From NCBI GenBank assembly GCA_027490875.1, contig JAIXXE010000144.1, positions 1 to 8,217 of the forward strand: DNA of 8,217 nucleotides, written 5' to 3'. The position numbers and the translations under genes were made by a program. Positions 1 through 5,271 of the stretch are shown one piece after another; position 1 is the stretch's first letter, and the number at the start of each line of letters is the position of its first letter. Origin of the DNA: Alphaproteobacteria bacterium. GTDB lineage: Bacteria > Pseudomonadota > Alphaproteobacteria > UBA2136 > UBA6156. The notes under the pieces were generated by a model. That model worked only from the letters and a program-made list of their open reading frames with translations. It had not been told where the DNA came from and ran no database searches.

Positions 1-257
1 ACCGCGCTGTGCCCAATCGTCACGCGCTCACCAATCAGGCAAGGAAATTTACCTGTCGTAACATGCACCACGGCGTTATCTTGAATGTTCGTCCCAGCAC
101 CGACCCGAATGTGATGAACATCACCCCGTAACACTGCGCCAAACCAGATATTAACCCCACGGCCGAGCACGGTATCGCCAATCACCACGGCGGTGGGGGC
201 TACCCAAACATCATCGGCAAGGGTTGGAAGAGTTCCTAAATACGGGTAAAGCGGCAT
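1..257 (-). CDS. Gamma-carbonic anhydrase-like hexapeptide-repeat protein (partial, 3' end outside window)
   Basis: The first 85 residues are visible, read leftwards off the window edge from ATG at 257. They show the left-handed beta-helix start of the gamma-carbonic anhydrase/YrdA/PaaY family: a V-APTAVVIGD opening, then R44-G45-D46, the NIQDN block (Q59, D60) and H65 in VVHV. H83 in GHSA follows. In the family the RGD Arg/Asp and the Gln/Asp pair shape the active site, and the two His correspond to zinc ligands; the third ligand would lie just past the edge. Members bind zinc as trimers and are proposed to hydrate CO2, but many YrdA-like members have no proven activity, so carbonic anhydrase function is inferred. 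The start lies 19 nt after the bactofilin stop, suggesting co-transcription. The Shine-Dalgarno (TAAG) is weak. Confidence 0.85.
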   Translation of the reverse strand, partial: MPLYPYLGTLPTLADDVWVAPTAVVIGDTVLGRGVNIWFGAVLRGDVHHIRVGAGTNIQDNAVVHVTTGKFPCLIGERVTIGHSA

Positions 258-276
258 ACAATGGCTTACTTAGGCC

Positions 277-765
277 TTAATCGGTGACCTTGGTTGTCAC
301 ATCCTTGGTGGCGAGCAGCTGGGTCGGCATGCCTTCGTCGTTCATCAGGGCAACCGTGCTGGTGCGCTGAGTGCACTGGGCTTCAATTTTCGCGCCATCG
401 GTAATGGTCATGGTGCCGTATATCACTTTACCCCGAATGAGGGCATTGGTGCGGCATTCCAGCTTTTCTTCTACATCCATCGGGCCGTTGATGGTGCCGT
501 CAATCAACACGTTGGTGGCATATACGGGGCCGTTGATCACGGCGCCTTTGCTTACAATCAGCTGGCCTTTGCCACCTTCAAACACCGAAACCTTGCCATC
601 CACCCGGCCATCCACGCGCAGCTGCCCACTAAAGTACACATCGCCGCGTATTTGCAGGTTACCGGTAATTAAACAATGGCCATCCACATCGCGTGGGTCT
701 ACCACGTTAAGATTCACAGAATCGGTTTTGGGTTTTTTACCCTTATTTCCAAGAAACCATAGCAT
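277..765 (-). CDS. Bactofilin family cytoskeletal protein
   Basis: A 162-residue protein with the bactofilin (DUF583) plan: a short basic N-terminal tail (residues 1-16, rich in Lys), a central right-handed beta-helix of about residues 30-130, and a disordered Thr-rich C-terminus. The helix is seen as repeating short beta-strand turns with alternating Gly, Val and Ile, such as ITGNLQIRGDV, LRVDGRVDGKV and VLIDGTINGPM. Bactofilins polymerise without nucleotide into filaments that place cell-wall enzymes, stalks or chromosome partners; the cargo here cannot be told. No neighbouring M23 peptidase, a common partner, is visible. It lies 95 nt downstream of rlmE on the same strand with its own likely promoter, and is followed by the gamma-carbonic anhydrase-like gene. 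Length is normal for the family. Confidence 0.92.
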   Translation of the reverse strand: MLWFLGNKGKKPKTDSVNLNVVDPRDVDGHCLITGNLQIRGDVYFSGQLRVDGRVDGKVSVFEGGKGQLIVSKGAVINGPVYATNVLIDGTINGPMDVEEKLECRTNALIRGKVIYGTMTITDGAKIEAQCTQRTSTVALMNDEGMPTQLLATKDVTTKVTD

Positions 766-834
766 GGTGCACTCTATACGCCAAACGCAGGGCTTTGGGA
801 AGGGTGCTTACCTTACGCCAAACTGCGCAGGGTC

Positions 835-840
835 ATTATA
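835..840 (-). promoter_or_regulatory. Likely -10 box of the bactofilin promoter
   Basis: On the minus strand this reads TATAAT, a perfect -10 hexamer, about 70 nt upstream of the bactofilin start. The -35 is weak: TTTAAA at 860-865 with a 19-bp spacer is the best match and overlaps the rlmE stop codon. A 5-bp inverted repeat, GCAGG (827-831) and CCTGC (842-846), encloses the hexamer and could be an operator. This is inferred from sequence only. Confidence 0.45.
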
Positions 841-860
841 ACCTGCAGGGCCAGCCACCT

Positions 861-1529
861 TTAAAGAAGCTTAGTACGGCGCAAGGCCACCAAAAAGGTC
901 TCGCGGCTCTCACTACGGCTGCTTGGCGGTTTAAACAGCTGAACGCGCTCAAAATACGGGGCAAGCTGCTTCTTGGCCTCGTTTTCGTAGCCGTTCATGA
1001 AGATTTTGGTCACAAAGTGCCCACCTATTGCCAAATGGCTTAGCACATAGTCCACAGCCAATTCGGTCAACTGCTGGGTGCGCAGGCCATCGGTGGCAGC
1101 GTGCCCCACCGTATTGGCAGCCATATCGCACAGGATTAAGTCGGGGGCATGCCCCCCCAGCGCAAGGGCTACGGCGGCTAGCCCGGCCTCGGTGGTAAAG
1201 TCGTCTTCCAACCATTTTACGCCTGCCAGCGGCGCGCAGGGGAGTACATCAATCCCCACCACGGTCATTTTGGCCTTGGCACAGATTTGCGCCCAGCTGC
1301 CAGGGGCACAGCCAAGGTCTACCACGCGGGTACGGCCAGCCAGAACATGAAACTTTTCATCAATTTCCAGCAGCTTAAAGGCAGCGCGGGCGCGGTAACC
1401 TAAGGCCTGAGCCTTCCGCACATAGGGGTCATCAAGCTGGCGACGCAACCAATCCTTACTGCTCACCTTCAGGCGTTTTTTAATGATTTTTTGCCCCTTC
1501 GTTGGGCGTTTGGGCAGCGCAGAGCTCAT
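861..1529 (-). CDS. rlmE: 23S rRNA (uridine2552-2'-O)-methyltransferase RlmE
   Basis: RlmE (RrmJ/FtsJ) methylates the 2'-OH of U2552 in the A-loop of 23S rRNA using S-adenosylmethionine, a late step in 50S assembly. The Rossmann SAM-binding motif VVDLGCAPGSWAQ is present, preceded by the family block GYRARAAFKLLEID. Counting from ATG at 1529 (222 aa), the K-D-K-E catalytic tetrad is K52, D135 (LILCDMA), K175 (FVTKIF) and E210 (SRSESRETF), spaced as in the E. coli enzyme. The basic N-terminus (PKRPTKGQKIIKKRLK) is somewhat longer than in E. coli (209 aa). Upstream in-frame starts exist: ATG at 1541 and GTG at 1559; the latter would overlap rnhA by 9 bp. None has a clear ribosome-binding site, so the start is uncertain. 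It diverges from rnhA. Confidence 0.93.
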   Translation of the reverse strand: MSSALPKRPTKGQKIIKKRLKVSSKDWLRRQLDDPYVRKAQALGYRARAAFKLLEIDEKFHVLAGRTRVVDLGCAPGSWAQICAKAKMTVVGIDVLPCAPLAGVKWLEDDFTTEAGLAAVALALGGHAPDLILCDMAANTVGHAATDGLRTQQLTELAVDYVLSHLAIGGHFVTKIFMNGYENEAKKQLAPYFERVQLFKPPSSRSESRETFLVALRRTKLL

Positions 1530-1550
1530 GACCTGTGGCATAGCACACCA

Positions 1551-2033
1551 ATGCAGCACAGCCTAGACTTATCACCATCCGCACCCCCCAATCAAACAAA
1601 TTTACCACAGGGTGTGGCCTATACCGATGGCGCCTGCAGCGGAAACCCGGGGCCGGGGGGGTGGGCCTTTGTGGTAAATATAAAGGGCCAAACAACCCGC
1701 GAAGGTTCGGGCGGTACTACGGCCACCACCAACAACCGCATGGAGCTAACCGCCGTCATCGAACTGCTCCGTAACCTGCAAGGCCCCCACGCCGTCACAA
1801 TCCATACCGATAGCCAATACGTCATGAAAGGCTTTACCGAATGGTTGCCCGGCTGGCGCCGCAAGGGTTGGCGTACCGCCCAAGGCAAGCCGGTGGAAAA
1901 CCGTGACCTCTGGGAGGCCATGCTTGCCGCCGCCCTGCCGCACAAACTAAGCTGGGTGTGGGTGAAGGGGCATGCAGGCAACCCCTTAAACGAGCGCGCC
2001 GATACCCTGGCGGTTGCTGCCATCCCTAAATAA
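1551..2033 (+). CDS. rnhA: Ribonuclease HI
   Basis: RNase HI cleaves the RNA strand of RNA:DNA hybrids, clearing Okazaki primers and R-loops. Counting from ATG at 1551 (160 aa), the four carboxylates that bind Mg2+ are D26 (YTDGACSGNPGPGG), E65 (NNRMEL), D87 (HTDSQY) and D151 (NERADTLA), with the helper His at H141 (VKGHAGNPLNERAD). The basic-protrusion region WLPGWRRKGWRTAQGKPVENRDLW (written here only to locate residues 98-121) is complete, so this is the full bacterial type HI form. The C-terminus ends soon after the last Asp helix, shorter than E. coli. An upstream TTG at 1491 would add 20 residues lying inside rlmE and is unlikely. No strong Shine-Dalgarno is seen before 1551. The N-terminal 20 residues precede the fold and are probably flexible. 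Confidence 0.95.
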   Translation: MQHSLDLSPSAPPNQTNLPQGVAYTDGACSGNPGPGGWAFVVNIKGQTTREGSGGTTATTNNRMELTAVIELLRNLQGPHAVTIHTDSQYVMKGFTEWLPGWRRKGWRTAQGKPVENRDLWEAMLAAALPHKLSWVWVKGHAGNPLNERADTLAVAAIPK

Positions 2034-2057
2034 GCGAGCCAAACCCAACCAAAAGGC

Positions 2058-2086
2058 TTGACAGCAGGCGTGCATCTGGGTAAAGC
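2058..2086 (+). promoter_or_regulatory. Likely sigma-70-type promoter of rpmG-rplQ
   Basis: A perfect -35 TTGACA at 2058-2063 is followed after 17 bp by TAAAGC at 2081-2086 (3 of 6 to the -10 consensus, with the key first T and A). Transcription would start near 2093, giving a leader of about 20 nt before rpmG. It sits 25 bp past the rnhA stop, so rpmG-rplQ can be expressed apart from rnhA. Confidence 0.5.
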
Positions 2087-2113
2087 CGCCCCTATTAACA
2101 GGAAGCGACGACA

Positions 2114-2317
2114 ATGGCCAAACGTGGTGGCAATGCAATTTTTATCAAGTTGGTCAGCACGGCCACACTGCCCGATGGCCGCAAGACCGGCTATTACTAC
2201 GTGACCAAAAAGAACCCGCGCAGCCTGAACACGGCCGACCGTAAGCTCGAGTTCCGTAAGTACGACCCCCGCGTTCGTCAGCACGTTGTGTTTAAAGAAG
2301 AAAAGCTGAAAAGCTAG
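2114..2317 (+). CDS. rpmG: 50S ribosomal protein L33
   Basis: A 67-residue L33 of the large subunit, located near the E site. The family core is clear: IKLVSTA, then YYYVTKKNPR, then KLEFRKYDPRVRQHVVFKEEKLK. There are no cysteines, so this is the zinc-independent (C-minus) form. It is longer than the usual 55 residues of proteobacterial L33: there are a few extra residues at the N-terminus (MAKRGGNAIF), an insertion in the loop between the first two strands (LPDGRKTG) and a slightly longer segment SLNTADR before KLEFRKYD. The start is set by a good AGGAAG (2100-2105), 8 nt upstream. It is followed by rplQ after 35 nt and most likely co-transcribed with it. Confidence 0.96.
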   Translation: MAKRGGNAIFIKLVSTATLPDGRKTGYYYVTKKNPRSLNTADRKLEFRKYDPRVRQHVVFKEEKLKS

Positions 2318-2352
2318 TTTAAGAACTTAAAGTAAGCTAAGGATTTTATACC

Positions 2353-2706
2353 ATGAGCCACGGCGTCAAGCACCGCAAATTTACCCGCGACACCACCGCC
2401 CGCAAGGCGCTGCTGCGCGGCCTGTGCATGAACCTGATTGAGCACGGCACCATCAAAACCACCGTGGCCAAGGCCAAGAGCCTGCGCCCCGTGATTGAGC
2501 CGATCATCACCAAAGCCCGCGAAAATACGCTGGCCGCCCGCCGTGATGTCGCCAAGACCATCACCAACCCCCTGCTGCTGAAGAAGCTGTTCGATGAAGT
2601 CGCTCCTAAGTTCAAGGATGTTGCAGGCGGCTACACCCGTGTCATCAAGGCCGGTCACCGCGTGGGCGATACCGCCGATGTCGCCTACATTCAGTTCACC
2701 AAGTAA
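2353..2706 (+). CDS. rplQ: 50S ribosomal protein L17
   Basis: A 117-residue L17, a large-subunit protein close to the peptide exit tunnel. It shows the conserved start HGVKHRKFTRDTTARKALLR, the middle block HGTIKTTVAKAKSLRPVIEPIIT and the C-terminal block AGGYTRVIKAGHRVGDTADVAYI. There is no C-terminal acidic tail like that of E. coli (127 aa). Ribosome-binding site AAGGA (2339-2343) lies 9 nt before the ATG. In most bacteria rplQ ends the alpha operon, directly after rpoA. Here it follows rpmG and ends in its own terminator, with no rpoA in the window. Confidence 0.97.
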   Translation: MSHGVKHRKFTRDTTARKALLRGLCMNLIEHGTIKTTVAKAKSLRPVIEPIITKARENTLAARRDVAKTITNPLLLKKLFDEVAPKFKDVAGGYTRVIKAGHRVGDTADVAYIQFTK

Positions 2707-2720
2707 CCCGATTGCTTGCA

Positions 2721-2745
2721 AAAGCCGCCCGATGGGCGGTTTTTT
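2721..2745 (+). terminator. Rho-independent terminator of rpmG-rplQ
   Basis: A 6-bp GC stem, CCGCCC (2725-2730) with GGGCGG (2734-2739), closes a GAT loop. Six Ts (2740-2745) follow, and the preceding AAAG can extend the stem by pairing with the T-run. It lies 18 nt after the rplQ stop. Confidence 0.92.
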
Positions 2746-2746
2746 G

Positions 2747-2775
2747 TTGATGCGTGGCTGAAGGGGCGTTATACG
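2747..2775 (+). promoter_or_regulatory. Likely promoter of the unknown gene at 2823
   Basis: TTGATG (2747-2752, 4/6 to the -35 consensus) and TATACG (2770-2775, 4/6 to the -10 consensus) are separated by exactly 17 bp, directly after the rplQ terminator. Transcription would start near 2782, about 40 nt before the gene. A short inverted repeat ACGTC (2773-2777)/GACGT (2789-2793) overlaps the -10 and start site and might be an operator. Confidence 0.45.
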
Positions 2776-2809
2776 TCAATGAGACATAGACGTTTTTTTG
2801 TTCAAACTT

Positions 2810-2814
2810 GGGAG
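2810..2814 (+). promoter_or_regulatory. Ribosome-binding site deciding the GTG start at 2823
   Basis: GGGAG lies 8 nt before GTG at 2823. The alternative in-frame TTG at 2808 overlaps this site and has no Shine-Dalgarno of its own, so translation is expected to begin at 2823. Confidence 0.7.
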
Positions 2815-2822
2815 TAGTTCCA

Positions 2823-3131
2823 GTGTCTAAAGGTCTGAGCCAGAGTGCCTTGCGGCACTATATTGGTCGTTCGTCAAGCTACCTACCAGAATCAAACACG
2901 GAACCCGATCGAATGCTGTGGGGCCGCGCGGTTGAATTTCATACTATGCATGGTCGCTGGCCCAACAAAGCAGAAGACAATGAAGCAGCCTTGCTTATCA
3001 TCGCGGTATTCAAGGCGGGGAAAGGACACTCAACGCACCGGGAGTTTCCGCCCTCTGTCATGATTGAAGCACGACGCATGGGGGTTTTTAAGGGTTCCAA
3101 GCCCCCAATCTCCCGCGACAAAAAGAAATAG
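2823..3131 (+). CDS. Small protein of unknown function (102 aa)
   Basis: I do not recognise this protein. From GTG at 2823 it has 102 residues, is basic and soluble, with no signal peptide, no true membrane span (residues 55-66, EAALLIIAVFKA, are hydrophobic but too short) and no cysteines. Visible features are a Ser-rich N-terminal stretch (residues 6-24), an aromatic and His-rich centre at about 33-47 (WGRAVEFHTMHGRWP), a short helical segment EDNEAALLII, and a Lys-rich C-terminus ending DKKK. No catalytic motif is evident. It is a single gene: its own promoter follows the rplQ terminator and it ends in a strong terminator that it shares, face to face, with fliI. Ribosome-binding site, promoter and terminator all in place argue that it is a real expressed gene. 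Its function cannot be inferred from its neighbours. Confidence 0.75.
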   Translation: MSKGLSQSALRHYIGRSSSYLPESNTEPDRMLWGRAVEFHTMHGRWPNKAEDNEAALLIIAVFKAGKGHSTHREFPPSVMIEARRMGVFKGSKPPISRDKKK

Positions 3132-3158
3132 TCCACTGAATGTGGGCCAATTTGAAAC

Positions 3159-3195
3159 AACAAGGCTGGGTGCACCCCAGCCTTGTTACTTTTTT
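3159..3195 (+). terminator. Rho-independent terminator between the unknown gene and fliI
   Basis: A perfect 12-bp stem, AACAAGGCTGGG (3159-3170) with CCCAGCCTTGTT (3176-3187), has a 5-nt loop, and a run of six Ts (3190-3195) follows on the plus strand. It lies 27 nt after the unknown gene. The same hairpin lies just past the fliI stop on the minus strand, where the following bases are only moderately T-rich, so it may also stop fliI transcripts less efficiently. Confidence 0.9.
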
Positions 3196-3216
3196 ACCCC
3201 AATCCTTTACAACAAC

Positions 3217-4545
3217 TTACCCCTGAAAAACCTGCCCCAACGCGGCCCAGCTTTCCGCTTGGCTGGCGCCTTCGGTGGGTAACTGCTGCAACACCTTTTC
3301 AAGGCTGGGGGTCAGTGCAATAGCCTCATCCACACTGGCATCGGCCCCTTGGGTGTAGGCGCCAAGCCGAATCAGCTCGGCCATGTCGTTGTAGGTCGCC
3401 AGCAGGCGGCGGGTACGCTGGACCAGCGGGATTTGCTCCGCCGCCAAGCATTTGGGCACCATCCGGCTCACGCTTTGGAGCACATCTACGGCAGGGAAGT
3501 GCCCCCGTTCGGCCAGCTCGCGCGACAGCACAATGTGCCCATCCAAAATCCCCCGCACCGCATCGGCCACGGGCTCCTCCATATCGCTGCCTTCCACCAA
3601 TACGGTAAAGATTGCCGAAATATTCCCCGTCCCCGTGCCCGGCCCGGCGCGCTCCAGTAACCTTGGCAGCTCAGCAAACACGCTGGGGGTGTAGCCACGG
3701 GTGGTAGGGGGCTCGTTGGCCGCCAGGCCAATCTCGCGCTGGGCCTGTGCCAAACGGGTTACACTGTCCATCATCAGCAGCACCTTGTAGCCACAATCCC
3801 GAAAGAATTCGGCCACCGCCAACGTCAGGTAGGCAGCCTGCCGCTTCAGCAACGGGGTTTCGTCGCTGGTGGCGGTAATCACCACGCTGCGGGCAAGCCC
3901 TTCAGGCCCGAGCTGTTCGTGTAGAAACTCGTTCAGCTCTTTGCCACGTTCGCCAATCAGGCCAATCACGTTAACATCGGCCTTGCTGTGGCGGGCCAGC
4001 ATGCCCATTAACACGCTCTTGCCCACGCCTGAACCCGCAAAAATCCCCAACCGTTGGCCTTCACAGAGCGGCAACAGGGTATTGAGCACCCGCACGCCTG
4101 TATCTAGCATGGGGCCCACCGGCTGGCGGGTAAAGGCCGGCGGTGGCGGCGCCCGTAGCGGCATAATGCTCCCGCCCAAGGGGGCCAACGGCCCACCACC
4201 ATCCAGTGGCTGGCCAAGGCCATTCACCACGCGGCCCAGCCAACTGGCATTGATGCGCTGGCTGGGGGGCGCTTCATCGGGGTACACCTGCTGCCCGGCC
4301 CCAATACCCGCCATCGGCCCAAAAGGCATCAGCATGGTGGTGCCTTGCCCGTAGCCAATCACTTCGGCGGGGAGGTCGGGCACGCCGCGCTGTCCGACAA
4401 TCGTGGCACGGTTGCCAAGAGCCACCTTGTCCAATCCTGCTACCTGAACCACCAGCCCGTTTACCCCCACCACGCGCCCATAACGGCGGGCAATCGGCAA
4501 CGCGCGTGCCTGAGCGGTAAGGTCGGTAAGTTGCGCAAAATCCAC
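3217..4545 (-). CDS. fliI: Flagellum-specific ATPase FliI
   Basis: A 442-residue ATPase of the flagellar type III export apparatus; hexamers at the export gate base help unfold and deliver rod, hook and filament subunits. The N-terminal beta-barrel (about 20-90) is followed by the RecA-like core: Walker A AGSGVGKS (170-177), catalytic GER glutamate E199, Walker B KVLLMMDS with D260, and QREIGLAANEPPTTRGYTPSVF leading to the ERAGPG block (298-303). The signature DMEEPVADAVRGILDGHIVLSREL (321-344) is FliI-like; a virulence SctN is less likely since no injectisome genes are near. The GTG start at 4545 has only GGGG next to it; an AGGGGGA is about 20 nt upstream and no other in-frame start exists before the upstream stop. 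It stands alone, without fliH or fliJ, and diverges from cheW. Confidence 0.93.
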   Translation of the reverse strand: MDFAQLTDLTAQARALPIARRYGRVVGVNGLVVQVAGLDKVALGNRATIVGQRGVPDLPAEVIGYGQGTTMLMPFGPMAGIGAGQQVYPDEAPPSQRINASWLGRVVNGLGQPLDGGGPLAPLGGSIMPLRAPPPPAFTRQPVGPMLDTGVRVLNTLLPLCEGQRLGIFAGSGVGKSVLMGMLARHSKADVNVIGLIGERGKELNEFLHEQLGPEGLARSVVITATSDETPLLKRQAAYLTLAVAEFFRDCGYKVLLMMDSVTRLAQAQREIGLAANEPPTTRGYTPSVFAELPRLLERAGPGTGTGNISAIFTVLVEGSDMEEPVADAVRGILDGHIVLSRELAERGHFPAVDVLQSVSRMVPKCLAAEQIPLVQRTRRLLATYNDMAELIRLGAYTQGADASVDEAIALTPSLEKVLQQLPTEGASQAESWAALGQVFQG

Positions 4546-4636
4546 GCCCCAGAGGCTGACAGACTTTCCCCCTCTTGATAAGTCCCGTGCATTCCAGCTA
4601 GGCTACGAACAATAAAAAACCTCAGAAAGGTCTCTC

Positions 4637-5140
4637 ATGCTTAATGCTGCCGCGCGTCACGGGTCTAAGGAATCCACTCTTGCAAGCCTTCAACAGCTTG
4701 TAACCTTTGAACTCTTTGGCGAAACCTTTGCACTCCCTATTCTCGATGTGCGCGAAATCATTCGCCCCACCCCCATTACCCCCGTGCCGCAGGCCCCGGG
4801 CTTTGTGGAAGGGGTGATTAACCTGCGCGGCCAGATTATTCCGGTGGTAGACCTGCGCAAGCGTTTTGGGCTGGCCTCCGAGCCCGCCACCGAAGATACC
4901 CGGATTATCGTGGTGGAGCTTTCCAGCAGCATGGTGATTGGCCTGATTGTTGATGGCGTGCGGGAAGTCGAGCGCATTCCGGGCGATACCATCACCCCAC
5001 CCCCCGCCTTGGTGGCAGGAAGCGTAGGCGCCGAGTACATTAAAGGCATTTCAAATCATGAAGATAAAATGATTGTGCACATCGACATGCGCAAGGTCTT
5101 CAACCCCGACGAAATGAACGCACTGGCCAACGCAGGGTAG
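4637..5140 (+). CDS. cheW: Chemotaxis coupling protein CheW
   Basis: A 167-residue CheW that links methyl-accepting chemoreceptors to the histidine kinase CheA in the polar array. The single CheW (SH3-like double barrel) domain spans about 20-157: VTFELFGETFALPILDVREII, PGFVEGVINLRGQIIPVVDLRKRFG with the NLRG motif at 62-65, then the second barrel with VIGLIVDGVREVERI and YIKGI. The first 18 residues are a flexible extension. An AGAAAGG (4624-4630) ribosome-binding site lies 6 nt before the ATG. The gene is alone: it diverges from fliI across 91 bp and ends in a terminator, so cheA, cheY and receptors must lie elsewhere. A possible -35 TTGATA (4575-4580) has only a poor -10 (TAGGCT, 18 bp on), so the promoter is unclear. 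Confidence 0.95.
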   Translation: MLNAAARHGSKESTLASLQQLVTFELFGETFALPILDVREIIRPTPITPVPQAPGFVEGVINLRGQIIPVVDLRKRFGLASEPATEDTRIIVVELSSSMVIGLIVDGVREVERIPGDTITPPPALVAGSVGAEYIKGISNHEDKMIVHIDMRKVFNPDEMNALANAG

Positions 5141-5156
5141 GCTGTAGCTTAAGGGC

Positions 5157-5188
5157 AGGGGGGCTTTCGTGCCCCCTTTAAACTTTTT
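5157..5188 (+). terminator. Rho-independent terminator of cheW
   Basis: GGGGGC (5159-5164) pairs with GCCCCC (5171-5176) around a TTTCGT loop. TTT, then AAAC, then five Ts follow, so the T-tract is interrupted but the stem is strong. It is 16 nt past the cheW stop. Confidence 0.78.
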
Positions 5189-5190
5189 CG

Positions 5191-5220
5191 TTGACATAAT
5201 CATAACTGTATACTAAGTTA
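5191..5220 (+). promoter_or_regulatory. Likely promoter region of the Nudix gene
   Basis: A perfect -35 TTGACA (5191-5196) follows the cheW terminator. At 17 bp the -10 would be TAAGTT (5214-5219, 3/6). A better hexamer, TATACT (5209-5214), is only 12 bp away, which is too close for this -35. An inverted repeat TAACT (5203-5207)/AGTTA (5216-5220) straddles the -10 area and may be an operator. The exact -10 is unsure. Confidence 0.45.
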
Positions 5221-5271
5221 ATAATAAGCCACGGGCCAACCTTATCTTTTCCCTGTGGCAGGAGAAATTCC

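Noticed and set aside
371..841. Plus-strand open frame (156 aa) opposite bactofilin
   Set aside because: It is a shadow of the bactofilin gene, which has clear family structure.
1491..1550. Earlier TTG start for rnhA (20 extra residues)
   Set aside because: The extra residues lie inside rlmE, have no family match and would make RNase HI unusually long.
1619..2284. Minus-strand open frame (221 aa) across rnhA and rpmG
   Set aside because: It is antisense to two certain genes, and its composition is that of a reverse-frame shadow.
2773..2799. Hairpin ACGTC/GACGT followed by seven Ts as a terminator
   Set aside because: The stem is only 5 bp with an 11-nt loop, and it lies at the predicted transcription start of the next gene, so an operator or chance is likelier than a terminator.
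2808..2822. Earlier TTG start for the unknown gene
   Set aside because: The TTG overlaps the GGGAG ribosome-binding site that serves GTG at 2823.
4575..4604. TTGATA with TAGGCT as a cheW promoter
   Set aside because: The -10 matches at only 3 of 6 positions with an 18-bp spacer, so it was not listed as a feature. No sigma-28 or sigma-54 motif was convincing either.
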